Assembly: GCA_004553595.1 (NCBI GenBank)
Contig: SFKZ01000011.1
Location: 76,654-140,653, forward strand
Reading direction: 5' to 3'
From: Methanobrevibacter ruminantium
GTDB taxonomy: Archaea; Methanobacteriota; Methanobacteria; Methanobacteriales; Methanobacteriaceae
DNA length: 64,000 nt
The notes beneath the pieces were generated by a model. The model saw nothing but the letters and a program-made list of their open reading frames with translations. It was not told the DNA's origin and did not search any database. Made by a program: the position numbers and the translations under genes. The number at the start of each line of letters is the position of its first letter. Position 1 is the stretch's first letter. Shown piece by piece: positions 54,109-63,070 of the stretch.

Positions 54109-54183
54109 ATGGTTGTGACTTTGAGACAAGTTTTACTTGTTTCCCTTTTCATTATTCAAATGATCTTAATTTTCATTGAGTAA
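54109..54183 (+). CDS. Candidate 24-residue membrane peptide with perfect ribosome site
   Basis: The frame MVVTLRQVLLVSLFIIQMIL plus IFIE is one hydrophobic helix with a single Arg, ending in Glu. The upstream AAGGAGGTGAAATT gives the strongest ribosome site in this spacer, with ideal spacing. A TATA-like ATTTATAAATAAT lies about 80 bases upstream. Tiny hydrophobic peptides of this kind occur as type I toxins or as regulatory membrane peptides. No antisense RNA has been identified here. No homologue is known to me. Confidence 0.5.
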   Translation: MVVTLRQVLLVSLFIIQMILIFIE

Positions 54184-54379
54184 ACTGTAGTTTCATGACT
54201 GTTGAATTTTACAAAAAGTTTTAGGTCTGATTAACCTTAGATATCCTTTTATCCTAATTTTGAATATTGAATAAAAAAATAGTAGAAAATAGTAAAAATA
54301 GTTTAAAAAAAAAGCATGAAAATATGTTTAAATAATAAAAATAATTAAAAAAAGTAAAAAAGTAAAGTAAAGAATAAAT

Positions 54380-54538
54380 CTATTCTTTAGTTTTCATTTC
54401 AGTGTATCCACATTTACCGCAAGCGAATCTGTCACCGTGGTCAGCCATGAATACGCCTTCACCACAACGAGGACAGAATGGGTTTTTCCTTACGATTTTG
54501 TCTCCTTCTACAGTGTATAAATCTTTTTTATCAGGCAT
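54380..54538 (-). CDS. rps27ae: 30S ribosomal protein S27ae
   Basis: The 52-residue protein has CPRCGEGVFMADHGDRFACGKCGY, the C2C2 zinc ribbon of S27ae, and the expected RKNPFCPRC entry. GGAGGATATTATT precedes the ATG. It follows S24e directly (27-base gap), the usual archaeal order. The zinc ribbon lies on the small ribosomal subunit. Confidence 0.96.
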   Translation of the reverse strand: MPDKKDLYTVEGDKIVRKNPFCPRCGEGVFMADHGDRFACGKCGYTEMKTKE

Positions 54539-54565
54539 AATAATATCCTCCTAAACATTAATCAT

Positions 54566-54883
54566 TTATTCTTCCGCTTCATCTTCTTCTTCAGCAGGAG
54601 CTTCTGGTTCTTTGTTCTTTTCAATGATGCTTGGTTTTTCTACATCAATTAAAGATGATTCTCTACCATATACTTTAGCGTAACCAGTTGCTTTAGGTTC
54701 ACCATATCCTGGTTGAATGTTGTCTACAACGATTAATTCTTTTTTAGTGTCAAGCATAGCAACTAATTTGCTTTTGACATCTAAAAGCTTAGGAGTTGGT
54801 TCTCCTACATATGAAACATAAAATTTAACTTCAGTTCTATCAAATAAAACGTTTTCTTTCTTTTCAAAAATTTCGATTTCCAT
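54566..54883 (-). CDS. rps24e: 30S ribosomal protein S24e
   Basis: The 105-residue protein has the S24e core RTEVKFYVSYVGEPTPKLLDVKSKLVAML and GYGEPKATGYAKVYGRES. It ends in an acidic low-complexity tail (PAEEEDEAEE), common in this genus. AGAGG precedes the ATG. It is followed by S27ae and preceded by the DUF359 kinase gene. Confidence 0.96.
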   Translation of the reverse strand: MEIEIFEKKENVLFDRTEVKFYVSYVGEPTPKLLDVKSKLVAMLDTKKELIVVDNIQPGYGEPKATGYAKVYGRESSLIDVEKPSIIEKNKEPEAPAEEEDEAEE

Positions 54884-54938
54884 TATAAAAACCTCTCATT
54901 TAGGGTTTGAATTTAATTAATTATAAAATACAATTAAA

Positions 54939-55442
54939 CTAAGCCATTTCCTTAAAATAAGTCATGAGCTTAGCAGCTTTGTCTTTTCCATCAGAAACAT
55001 TTACAAAGACCAATCCTTCGTTAGGCTGACCATATAAGATAACAGCATCTTCAGGTGCAACCAATAAGCATGGAAGAACAGCAAGATCCTCTTCCCCTTT
55101 AACTACAATAATGCGGTTTTCGCTATCTTTTAAAGTCAAAGAAATAGCTTTTTCTATGGTTTCCCATAGATTTTCAGTGATTGTACCTGCAGGATTGTCT
55201 GCCTCTAAAATGTTTTCTGTACGAATAATATCATGATTATGATCTTTACGTTGAATACGATTGTCAATGATTCCCAAATCCGGAATCAAATCATTATCAA
55301 CGAGATTTTTAGTGGTTTGATCACCAACAGAGATTAAGAAATTAGCTTCTTTAATCATAGGAATTGCATCGTCAAATTCGCCATACAATTTACCTAATGG
55401 CTTTTTGAATTCATCTATTAAATTCTCATCTAACTTAAACAA
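54939..55442 (-). CDS. GTP-dependent dephospho-CoA kinase (DUF359)
   Basis: The 167-residue protein has SVGDQTTKNLVDNDLIPDLGIIDNRIQRK and NPAGTITENLWETI, the DUF359 signatures. This family was shown in Thermococcus to phosphorylate dephospho-CoA using GTP, the last step of archaeal coenzyme A synthesis. The start is TTG after AGAGGTT. It sits in the conserved Spt4-DUF359-S24e-S27ae order. Confidence 0.92.
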   Translation of the reverse strand: MFKLDENLIDEFKKPLGKLYGEFDDAIPMIKEANFLISVGDQTTKNLVDNDLIPDLGIIDNRIQRKDHNHDIIRTENILEADNPAGTITENLWETIEKAISLTLKDSENRIIVVKGEEDLAVLPCLLVAPEDAVILYGQPNEGLVFVNVSDGKDKAAKLMTYFKEMA

Positions 55443-55666
55443 GTTTTAACCTCTATCAATAAATCTCCAATAATAATATTTTAATTAAATATTTGAGCAA
55501 AAAATATATAGTAAAATAATTATTATACTTTAATATTTATCTAATTTAAGATATATAAAGTTTAGCATAAAAAATGCCCTAAAAATAGAAAAAATTGATT
55601 TTAGAAAAAGAAATGATAAATAAAAACTAAAAAAATAGAAAAAATAAAAAAAATAAAGTAAGAAAA

Positions 55667-55849
55667 TTACCTTACTCTTAAAGCGTATTCGCCAGCTTTT
55701 GTAATTCCTAATTCACGAGCAACATCAGACTCTTCAGGATCAGTTACAATTAAAAGACCGCTCCAGTTGGAAGAGGTAGGGTTCTTACATTCTGGGCATT
55801 GCTCTTTTTCAGTTAATAAACTGCAGTGAGTACAAGCTTTCAATACCAT
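55667..55849 (-). CDS. spt4: Transcription elongation factor Spt4 (RpoE'')
   Basis: The 60-residue protein has a zinc ribbon (CTHCSLLTEKEQCPEC) and the WSGLLIVTDPEESDVARELGI motif of archaeal Spt4. It pairs with Spt5 (encoded elsewhere) to clamp RNA polymerase. Its ATG overlaps the rpo7 stop (TAATG), so translation is coupled. Confidence 0.96.
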   Translation of the reverse strand: MVLKACTHCSLLTEKEQCPECKNPTSSNWSGLLIVTDPEESDVARELGITKAGEYALRVR

Positions 55850-56430
55850 TATTCTTCCACCTTAGCATTTGCTTTTTCAATTGCCTTATTCTTTTCAGCT
55901 TGAATCCATTCGAATTTACCTAAGTTAGGTTGTCTCATGGTAAGACCAATCTTAGATTCCTTAATGGATTTTCCTTTAAGACTTAAAGTAACTATTCTTG
56001 CTCTGATTCTATCTCCTTCAGTTAAGACCTTTTTGGATTCGTTACCTAAAAGAGATGCGTTTTTAGGATTATAGTTAATATAATCATCAGTTACTTGAGA
56101 TACGTGTACAAGACCTTCCATAGGACCGATTCTTACAAATGCACCGAATTCAGTAATGTCAGTCACTTCACCTTCAACAATTTCCTGTTGTTCCGGCTTG
56201 AAGAAAATTGCATTGAATACAACATTATGGTAAGCCGCACCATCACCCATAATGAGCACTCCTTCACCAATTTCCTCAATGCTGACAGCACCGACCATTA
56301 AACCTAAATTCTTATCGAGCTGTCCGACGTATTCCTCATTTAAAGTTTCAATAGCTACATCTTCAAGAGGTTCATCAAATCTGTAAGGTGGAATTCTTAC
56401 AGTTCCCTCAATAGTTGTCATGTAATACAA
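55849..56430 (-). CDS. rpoE1: DNA-directed RNA polymerase subunit E' (Rpo7)
   Basis: The 193-residue stalk subunit has an N-terminal domain (VRIPPYRFDEPLEDVAIETLNEEY) and an S1 RNA-binding domain (GEVTDITEFGAFVRIGPMEGLVHVSQVTDD). The start is TTG at 56430 (MYYMTTIEG), with GAGGG 6 bases upstream. The family usually starts MY-, so this is preferred over the internal ATG. A Lys/Glu tail follows the S1 domain. Confidence 0.96.
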   Translation of the reverse strand: MYYMTTIEGTVRIPPYRFDEPLEDVAIETLNEEYVGQLDKNLGLMVGAVSIEEIGEGVLIMGDGAAYHNVVFNAIFFKPEQQEIVEGEVTDITEFGAFVRIGPMEGLVHVSQVTDDYINYNPKNASLLGNESKKVLTEGDRIRARIVTLSLKGKSIKESKIGLTMRQPNLGKFEWIQAEKNKAIEKANAKVEE

Positions 56431-56629
56431 AATAATCCCTCGTTTTAGTGAAATTTAAATTTTAAATAAATTTGTAATAAAGCTAATTTTAAAATTTTAT
56501 AAATTCAATGAATTTTATGAGTTTATAATTTTAATAAATTTACAGTAATGTGAATATTAATTAAAAATATAATAATGAAACTATTTAAAGTTACTTATAC
56601 TGCATATAAGTTTGCATATAAGTTAACCA

Positions 56630-57034
56630 TTAAATCAGATAACCTTCAACTGCAAGATATTTCTTTTGCCTTAGAATGATTAATGCAATTCCTTTTTTCT
56701 TGGCTTTCTTTCTTAGATTTGCATCATTTGTCGCCAATACATTGGACACTCTAATCAATGCATCATCTACAGATTCGCCATCATTTAACGGAATGTCTCT
56801 AATTTCAATTTCACCGGATTGTGCAATTTTCAAACCTAATCCTGCAGCTAACCTAACTTTTCCTTTGCTATTCTTTTTAAGGCCTTTAAGCTCATTAATA
56901 ACAAATCTTGTAGTGACTAATTGATAATTAGGTAAAATTCTTTTGAATTCCTCTAGAATATCTACATTGAATTGAAAAGGAATCATAAAAAAGTTAGTAT
57001 CAATAAATACTTCTCTTTTATCTCCAGATCCCAT
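56630..57034 (-). CDS. PIN-domain ribonuclease-like protein (archaeal Fcf1-type)
   Basis: The 134-residue PIN domain has FIDTNFFMIPF (first Asp), TRFVINELKGL (Glu) and LATNDANLRKKAKKKGI (two Asp). These are the metal-binding acidic residues. The position between Rpo7 and aIF2gamma is conserved in archaea, and the family resembles Fcf1/Utp24-like endonucleases of rRNA processing rather than mobile VapC toxins. No antitoxin is adjacent. Confidence 0.9.
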   Translation of the reverse strand: MGSGDKREVFIDTNFFMIPFQFNVDILEEFKRILPNYQLVTTRFVINELKGLKKNSKGKVRLAAGLGLKIAQSGEIEIRDIPLNDGESVDDALIRVSNVLATNDANLRKKAKKKGIALIILRQKKYLAVEGYLI

Positions 57035-57098
57035 GTTATCACTGACTAAATTTTAAAATTAATCCAATAATGAGAAATGATTTTCAAAAAAAATCAAA

Positions 57099-58322
57099 TT
57101 ATTGAATTATACCAAATCCAATTAATCTCCAACGTGCACCTACTCTACGGGATAAAGCTACTCTGTCCCCTTTGTCTGCACATACAGGCAATTTTAATGC
57201 AACGCTAACGTTTTTCTTAACTTTAGTCACAACACCAATGGTGGTGGTTGTACCACAGTTAATCATTAAAGGTTCCTTGATTTTAATTGGATCTACTTTT
57301 CTTTCATCTTTAGTTCCTACAACACGTTCTAAAAGTTCAGTTTTCATATCAAAGCTATGCAATACTTCAGGCAAAGTGCCTTCAGCACCAGCAACAGAAC
57401 CAGATAATGAATCTGCTTTAGTTAATGCAGGATCTAATTTAGTAGCTACACCAATAAGTCCTCCAGGACCTACTTCTTCAACAGATTCTCCACCGGCTTC
57501 CAATCCAATGATTTCAGAAGTCAAGCTGATCCATTTGTTCTGTTTGCTTTCTTTAATATTAATTCCAGGTCTAATTTCAATCATGTCCCCTAATTTAAGG
57601 GTACCTTGAACTAAACTTCCACCGATTACTCCACCTTTAATCTTTTTAGGGTGGGAACCCGGCTTATTAATATCAAATGACCTAGCTACATGCATTCTAG
57701 CAGGTTTATCTAATTCTTTTTCTGGTGTAATTATTACATCATTGATAGCTTTAATGAGAATATCGATATTAGCTCCTTGTTGAGCAGATACTGGAATGAT
57801 TGGTGCATCTTCTGCACAAGTGCCTTTTACAAATTCCTTGATTTCATTGTAACTCTCAATAGCTCTTTCTCTAGGAACAATATCCACCTTATTTTGAACT
57901 ACAACTACATCTTTAACACCGATAACATCAAGTGCCATCAAGTGTTCCTTGGTTTGTGGTTGTGGACATTCCTCGTTAGCTGCAATTACCAATACAGCAC
58001 CATCCATAATTGCTGCACCAGATAACATGGTAGCCATTAAGGTTTCGTGCCCTGGAGCATCTACAAATGATACTTTTCTAATTACTTCAGTTTCACTTCC
58101 ACAATGTTCACAAACATCTTTAGTAGTGTAACATAAAGGCTCTTCACAATTAGGACATTTTCTAAATTCAATATCCGCATATCCTAAACGGATTGAAATA
58201 CCTCTTTTTGTTTCTTCACTGTGAGTATCTGTCCATACACCAGATAATGCTTTAGTAAGTGTTGTTTTTCCGTGATCGACATGGCCCACAAGTCCTATGT
58301 TTACATCAGATTGAACTTTCAC
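57099..58322 (-). CDS. eif2g: Translation initiation factor aIF2 gamma subunit
   Basis: The 407-residue GTPase has GHVDHGKTTLTKAL (G1), a zinc knuckle (CPNCEEPLCYTTKDVCEHCG), DAPGHETLMA (G3) and QNKVDIV (G4), then two beta-barrel domains. It delivers initiator Met-tRNA to the small subunit with the alpha and beta subunits. The start is GTG after AGGTG. It lies between PIN and S6e genes. Confidence 0.96.
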   Translation of the reverse strand: MKVQSDVNIGLVGHVDHGKTTLTKALSGVWTDTHSEETKRGISIRLGYADIEFRKCPNCEEPLCYTTKDVCEHCGSETEVIRKVSFVDAPGHETLMATMLSGAAIMDGAVLVIAANEECPQPQTKEHLMALDVIGVKDVVVVQNKVDIVPRERAIESYNEIKEFVKGTCAEDAPIIPVSAQQGANIDILIKAINDVIITPEKELDKPARMHVARSFDINKPGSHPKKIKGGVIGGSLVQGTLKLGDMIEIRPGINIKESKQNKWISLTSEIIGLEAGGESVEEVGPGGLIGVATKLDPALTKADSLSGSVAGAEGTLPEVLHSFDMKTELLERVVGTKDERKVDPIKIKEPLMINCGTTTTIGVVTKVKKNVSVALKLPVCADKGDRVALSRRVGARWRLIGFGIIQ

Positions 58323-58540
58323 AGATTACACCTTTAATTTTTTTAAATAAATAATTTGAATTAAATAATAAACATAAATGAATATTAGTTAATAATGATA
58401 ATTAATAATAAATTCAACAATGAAATTTATATTAATATTGAATTACACTTATGAATAATCTTCTTTTTTTAAATTAAAATCATATTTATAATTCAATTTT
58501 AATATAAACATGATTTAATGCTTTTTAATAATAAAATATA

Positions 58541-58641
58541 ATAAAAATTTAATTTTAATAATTTCAAATAAAAATTATTTTAATTTTTACTTAAATAAAA
58601 ATTTAATTTTAATAATTTCAAATAAAAATTATTTTAATTTT
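58541..58641. repeat. 47-base perfect direct repeat in the aIF2gamma/S6e spacer
   Basis: Two identical 47-base A/T-only copies start at 58541 and 58595 (period 54). They lie in a 395-base spacer (58323-58717) that contains no gene; the TATA region for aIF2gamma lies at its left. Recent tandem duplication is the simplest explanation. I see no coding or RNA role. Confidence 0.7.
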
Positions 58642-58717
58642 AGACTCAATGAAAAATTGAAAAATAATAATGAAATGGGAATTTCATTATAAATTTCATT
58701 AATCATTAGTTATCTGA

Positions 58718-59104
58718 TTATTCTTCTGCTTCCTCTTCTTCAGGATTTAAGATATCAGATATGGATTTGCTACCTGCTTTGGTAACAACAGTGTTAATTA
58801 AAACAATATCTTCAGAGATAGTGTTTCCTCTTACGGTTTTTCTTCTTTTAACACCATCGCCTATAGGTTTGTAGCCTACTCCACCGGTTAAAAGACTTTT
58901 GATTCTTCTAGGACCATCAACGTCTTTTTTCATAGCGAAACCGTTTTTGTCACTACCACCAGTGATTTTTAAAGTGTAGCCATCTAAACCAACGATTTGA
59001 CCATCGAATTCCTCTCCGATTTTTAAACCGTTTAATTGTTTTCCATCATCAACTTCTAATTGATAACTTAATTCTTTTTCAGATACAACAATTTTAAATG
59101 CCAA
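58718..59104 (-). CDS. rps6e: 30S ribosomal protein S6e
   Basis: The 128-residue protein starts with MAFKIVVSEKELSYQLEVDDGKQL and has DGPRRIKSLLTGGVGYKPIGDGVKRRKTVRG, the S6e core. It ends in an acidic tail (NPEEEEAEE). The start codon is TTG after GGAGGA. Gene order S6e-aIF2gamma is typical of archaea, though the spacer is longer than usual here. Confidence 0.96.
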   Translation of the reverse strand: MAFKIVVSEKELSYQLEVDDGKQLNGLKIGEEFDGQIVGLDGYTLKITGGSDKNGFAMKKDVDGPRRIKSLLTGGVGYKPIGDGVKRRKTVRGNTISEDIVLINTVVTKAGSKSISDILNPEEEEAEE

Positions 59105-59250
59105 TAAAATTCCTCCTTTTATTTTTCGGAATTTAATCTTTCCTAATCTCTAGTATTTATTCTATAATCTTAATATATGTGAAATCATCATCAAATTATA
59201 TTGTTAAATGAACTTTCCAGAATCTCATTGAAATATGAACTATGATTTAA

Positions 59251-61041
59251 TCAATATTCAAAAAGACCGAATTTACCCCAATCCGGATCTCTTCTACGCT
59301 TGATTTCCAAGATTTCATCAAGGGCCATGAATTCATCTTCATTCAATTTGTCCTTAAACTCTCTTTCCAAAATCTTATAATGCTTTTCAGGAATGTCTAC
59401 ATATAATGTGTCTCCCTCTTCAAAGTCCTTTCCAGCTACAGCATCGTTGATAGCCATAGCAACCCTTTGACCTCTGGAGATTGCAGTCAATGTTTCACCC
59501 TTATCTTCCATACTGGCAATGGTACCTACATAGTCACCATTTGCACTCATTAAAGCATATCCTTGTTTAACGGTTCCTGCTTCAACTTCAATACCGCAAA
59601 TTGCAGGTTTACTTTGCCTGAATATGAGTTTTGGAAGAATCATGAATTTAGCAGGTTTGATGATTGCATCAAGCCATTGCTTTTTCTGAGCTTCTTTTCT
59701 CTCTTGGACCCAAGCTTCATAATCTTCAGTGATCTGATAGATTACATCACCTTGGAAGAGCTTAACGCCAGAATTATTTAAATCGTCAAGAGCTTTTGGA
59801 TGTACCTTTACATTAAATGCAATGATTACACCATGCTCAATGTTTTCATCCTTAGCAATGGATGCATCTATTACATCCCTTTTGTTTACATCACCTATTT
59901 CTGCAGACCTAATTGGAATTTCCATTTCCTTAAGCAAGTGAACAACCGCTTCAAGGGAACCTAAAGTGTCTGCCTTAACGAATAAACCTTCATCATCAGT
60001 ATCAACGGTAATGTCCTCCAATTCCTTCAACAATTCCGCTTCAACATCCTCATCATCATTCAATACTCTAAGAGGAGAACCTGAAACAACATCGTCAAGA
60101 TTTGGAGCAGCTATCTTGATACCTGCTGCTGCAACAACCTCATCAACCTTTTTGAATTTCTTCTTGGAATCTCTCATCTCTTCAAGAGGGAGAGGCCTTA
60201 AGATAGATCTGATTTTGGTTTTTACAACATTGTTTGCATCCATTAAAGCAATTTCATCACCATCACGGAGCACACCATCATAGATAATGCTATCAACGGT
60301 CACTCCAAGACCTGTTTCTTCCTTGACTTCCAATACAGTTCCTTTTGCAGGAGCGTCTTCATGGATTTCCAATTGTTCAGTTAAGTATTCCTGAGCAAGA
60401 CCGAGCAACATTGCAATTAGCTCAATGATACCTTCACCTGATTTTGCACAGATTGGAATGATTGTAATTTGGCTTGCAAAGTCAGTGACTCTGTCAAATC
60501 TTTCAGACTGGAATCCTTCCTCATGCAATTTTCCAATGAGCTCATAGATTTTCAAATCCAAATCGGTTTGCACTCTTGGAGCTTGCTCCTTAAAGCTTTC
60601 CATAAAGGAAGCGCCTTCATGGATATCCCATCCAAAGATTCTGTCAATCTTATTTGCTACAACGATAAATGGAGTTTTATACATTTTCAATATATTGATT
60701 GCCTCATAGGTTTGAGGTTTGAAACCTTCGTTAATGTCAACAATTAAAATAGCCAAATCCGCTAAAGCTCCACCACGTTTACGAAGTGATGTAAATGCAG
60801 CATGCCCCGGAGTGTCTACAAAAAACAATCCGGGAATTGTATCCTTAATGGATAATCTGGCTATAAAATCGCCACATATTTCATTAATTGTATCTATTGG
60901 TATTTCAGTAGCTCCGATGTGCTGGGTAATACCTCCAGCTTCCCTATCAGCTACAGTACTTCCTCGGATATAATCCAAAAGGGTAGTTTTACCATGGTCT
61001 ACATGACCTAAAACAGATACAATTGGGGATCTAATCTTCAT
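59251..61041 (-). CDS. infB: Translation initiation factor aIF5B
   Basis: The GTPase of subunit joining. The start MKIRSPIVSVLGHVDHGKTTLLDYI is taken at 61041, preceded by GTGGAG; an open extension to 61083 adds 14 residues not seen in the family. Motifs GHVDHGKT, DTPGHAAF and NKIDRI are complete, followed by domains II-IV (596 residues in all). No intein interrupts it, unlike some archaeal homologues. Confidence 0.96.
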   Translation of the reverse strand: MKIRSPIVSVLGHVDHGKTTLLDYIRGSTVADREAGGITQHIGATEIPIDTINEICGDFIARLSIKDTIPGLFFVDTPGHAAFTSLRKRGGALADLAILIVDINEGFKPQTYEAINILKMYKTPFIVVANKIDRIFGWDIHEGASFMESFKEQAPRVQTDLDLKIYELIGKLHEEGFQSERFDRVTDFASQITIIPICAKSGEGIIELIAMLLGLAQEYLTEQLEIHEDAPAKGTVLEVKEETGLGVTVDSIIYDGVLRDGDEIALMDANNVVKTKIRSILRPLPLEEMRDSKKKFKKVDEVVAAAGIKIAAPNLDDVVSGSPLRVLNDDEDVEAELLKELEDITVDTDDEGLFVKADTLGSLEAVVHLLKEMEIPIRSAEIGDVNKRDVIDASIAKDENIEHGVIIAFNVKVHPKALDDLNNSGVKLFQGDVIYQITEDYEAWVQERKEAQKKQWLDAIIKPAKFMILPKLIFRQSKPAICGIEVEAGTVKQGYALMSANGDYVGTIASMEDKGETLTAISRGQRVAMAINDAVAGKDFEEGDTLYVDIPEKHYKILEREFKDKLNEDEFMALDEILEIKRRRDPDWGKFGLFEY

Positions 61042-61153
61042 ATAACTCCACTCACAACTAAATAATTCAATTAAATAATTCAATAAATTTAAACAATAAT
61101 AATTTTAATTCGATTATAGACAACGAATATCCGATTTTTTTAGAAATCCTAAT

Positions 61154-61606
61154 CTATTCGTAAATCCAAGCGTTATCAGACATAGAATAATCACAAATTT
61201 CTTCTTCATCGAAGAAAAGAGCAATTTCTCTTTTAGCAGATTCAGGTGCATCAGATGCGTGGATAATGTTTCTTCCAGTATCCATACCGAAATCTCCTCT
61301 AATGGTTCCAACATCTGCTTCTTTAGGATTGGTTGCTCCTACCATTTTTCTGATTACAGAAATAGCATCGTCCCCTTCAATAACCATGGTTAAAGCTGGA
61401 GCAGAAGTGATGTATTCCACTAAACCGTTGAAAAATGGTTTTTCAGAGTGTTCTCCATAATGTTCTTTTGCTAAATCTTCATCAATTTGTCTTAATTTCA
61501 TAGCTACGATTTTAAGACCTTTAGCTTCAAAACGGCTTAAAACTTGACCCATTAAACGTCTAGATACCGCATCAGGTTTCATCATAACAAAGCTTCTTTC
61601 AATCAT
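61154..61606 (-). CDS. ndk: Nucleoside diphosphate kinase
   Basis: Ndk transfers phosphate between nucleoside di- and triphosphates. The 150-residue protein has RSFVMMKPDAVSRRLMGQVLSRFE and NIIHASDAPESAKREIALFF, in which His is the phosphorylated residue. Its ATG overlaps the L24e stop codon (ATGA), and it precedes infB in the classic archaeal rpl7ae-rps28e-rpl24e-ndk-infB order. Confidence 0.97.
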   Translation of the reverse strand: MIERSFVMMKPDAVSRRLMGQVLSRFEAKGLKIVAMKLRQIDEDLAKEHYGEHSEKPFFNGLVEYITSAPALTMVIEGDDAISVIRKMVGATNPKEADVGTIRGDFGMDTGRNIIHASDAPESAKREIALFFDEEEICDYSMSDNAWIYE

Positions 61607-61764
61607 TGTTTAACCCATTTAACTTTTCTTGGTACTCTACCAAGTTTGATCATATTTTTTTCACATTTACTACTACAGAAGAAATAGATGGATCCGTCTT
61701 TCTTAACGTACATTTTACCGGTACCGTCTTCTATTTCTTTACCACAGAATGAACAAGTTCTCAT
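61603..61764 (-). CDS. rpl24e: 50S ribosomal protein L24e
   Basis: The 53-residue protein has a zinc finger (CSFCGKEIEDGTG and FFCSSKCEKN) and the basic C-terminus GRVPRKVKWVKQ. It is short for a gene but fits the family length. It overlaps ndk by four bases (ATGA), so the two are translationally coupled. Confidence 0.96.
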   Translation of the reverse strand: MRTCSFCGKEIEDGTGKMYVKKDGSIYFFCSSKCEKNMIKLGRVPRKVKWVKQ

Positions 61765-61812
61765 GTTAAAACACCTTCTTTAAGTAAGATAAGCTCATAA
61801 TAACCTAAGTTA

Positions 61813-62019
61813 TTAAGGAGTTCTGATCTCCTTAGCTTCTCTGATTGTGTCGAGTAACATTAAAATATCGCCTTCACGTACAGGGCCCATGATATTTCTT
61901 GTTAAAATTCTTCCTTTGTCTCTTCCATCGAGAATTCTGCATTTTACTTGCATGATTTCTCCAGTCATACCAGTTCTGTTTAGAACTTCAATAACTTCTG
62001 CTGGACTTCCTTCTTCCAT
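61813..62019 (-). CDS. rps28e: 30S ribosomal protein S28e
   Basis: The 68-residue OB-fold protein has PAEVIEVLNRTGMTGEIMQVKCRILDGRDKGRILTRN and ends KEIRTP. AGGTGAT precedes the ATG. The short spacer to L7Ae (about 50 bases) holds a 7-bp palindrome (62042-62057, GAAGATA/TATCTTC), which may attenuate or process the message. Confidence 0.96.
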   Translation of the reverse strand: MEEGSPAEVIEVLNRTGMTGEIMQVKCRILDGRDKGRILTRNIMGPVREGDILMLLDTIREAKEIRTP

Positions 62020-62070
62020 ATTATCACCTATTAATTATTTTGAAGATATGTATCTTCTAAGGCGCAATAC

Positions 62071-62439
62071 TTATTCTTTAAGTTCTGCAACTTTTTCAAC
62101 AACTTCTGCTACTAAGTCAGCAGCATCTCCAGCATCTACAATACAAGCGGAAGCAGTTCCAACACTTAAACCAGCAGCTGCACCAACTTTATCTTTGGTT
62201 GCTAAGTATACGTAAGGAATTTCTTTTTCTTCAGCGAGAACAGGAATGTGAGCAACGATTTCAGCAGGATCAACATCTTCTGCGATAACGACTAAAGCTG
62301 CGTTTCCTCTTTCGATAAATTTAGTTACTTCGTTAGTTCCTTTTGCTACTTTACCAGTATTTTGTGCTACTTCTAAAGCTTCTTCTGCTTTGTTAGCGAT
62401 TTCTTCAGGTGTGTCAAATTTTACATAAATGTTTGCCAT
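62071..62439 (-). CDS. rpl7ae: 50S ribosomal protein L7Ae
   Basis: The 122-residue protein starts MANIYVKFDTPEEIANKAEEALE after GGAGGT; an upstream in-frame ATG at 62475 would be blocked by this ribosome site. Kink-turn binding residues lie in KGTNEVTKFIERGNAALVVIAEDVDP. L7Ae belongs to the ribosome, box C/D and H/ACA RNPs and RNase P. A guide RNA of the C/D type lies at 24601 in this window. It heads the ribosomal cluster. Confidence 0.97.
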   Translation of the reverse strand: MANIYVKFDTPEEIANKAEEALEVAQNTGKVAKGTNEVTKFIERGNAALVVIAEDVDPAEIVAHIPVLAEEKEIPYVYLATKDKVGAAAGLSVGTASACIVDAGDAADLVAEVVEKVAELKE

Positions 62440-62466
62440 ATAATTTACCTCCTTTTTCATCTGGCT

Positions 62467-62487
62467 TTTTGCCATCCATCGGCAAAA
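62467..62487 (-). promoter_or_regulatory. Hairpin in the L7Ae leader, possible autoregulatory site
   Basis: On the minus strand TTTTGCC and GGCAAAA form a 7-bp stem with loop GATGGAT, 28 bases upstream of the L7Ae start. TGGC-AAAAA-GCCA can form an alternative, exclusive hairpin next to AGATGA and the ribosome site. A CTGA lies further upstream. The GATGA/CTGA pieces recall a kink-turn, as used for L7Ae feedback in other archaea. The fold has not been shown. Confidence 0.4.
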
Positions 62488-63070
62488 TAATTACTATAAA
62501 AATCAGTAAAATAATCAAATATCTAAAAATAATCAATTTTGAAATTAAATTTCCATCAATTATAGATAAAACTTTTTAAATATGATACATAAGATTAAAT
62601 CAATTTGAATCTCTTTAAATATAATATCATAATAAAAAGTTAGCTTAAAGAAGCTAAAAAATATTCAATTATAATTACAGATTTAAAGTTTTAATCTATA
62701 ACTCTAAATATTATATCCACATCACTAAATAATAAAGCCTAAAATAAAAGTAAAAAATTTTTATTCTAGTTTAATATTTTCAATGAATATTATTAGTTTA
62801 AGTAAAATCAGCTAATAATATAAAATTTTTCAATTTAGTATTAATGAAATAAATTCTAGAGAACTAGACATAATAAAATATATTATTTATAGTATATAAA
62901 TGTTATTAGAAAAATAGGTTTTAGAAGAAAAATAACTAGCAATTTAAGCCAATTATTTAATGATACTTAAAAAAAATAAAAATAAAGAGTTCGTAAAAAG
63001 GCGTAAGAAAAAGATAAAAGTAAAAATTACTTAAATCTAGATCCAAATCCGAAAATACTAAACAGCAATC
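62488..63070. other. AT-rich spacer between L7Ae and histone genes
   Basis: Nearly 600 bases hold no credible gene. A CATATTTAAAAAG TATA-like element near 62575 would give L7Ae a long leader of about 110 bases. Small dyads are TTAGCTT/AAGCTAA (about 62639-62657) and TCTAG/CTAGA (about 62857-62870). The histone terminator region lies at the right end. Confidence 0.5.

Noticed and set aside
56630..57034. VapC toxin of a toxin-antitoxin pair
   Set aside because: No antitoxin gene is adjacent, and the place between rpo7 and aIF2gamma is a conserved housekeeping position.
57172..57609. Open frame of 145 codons on the plus strand inside the aIF2gamma gene
   Set aside because: Antisense to a clear translation factor, with no motif of its own.
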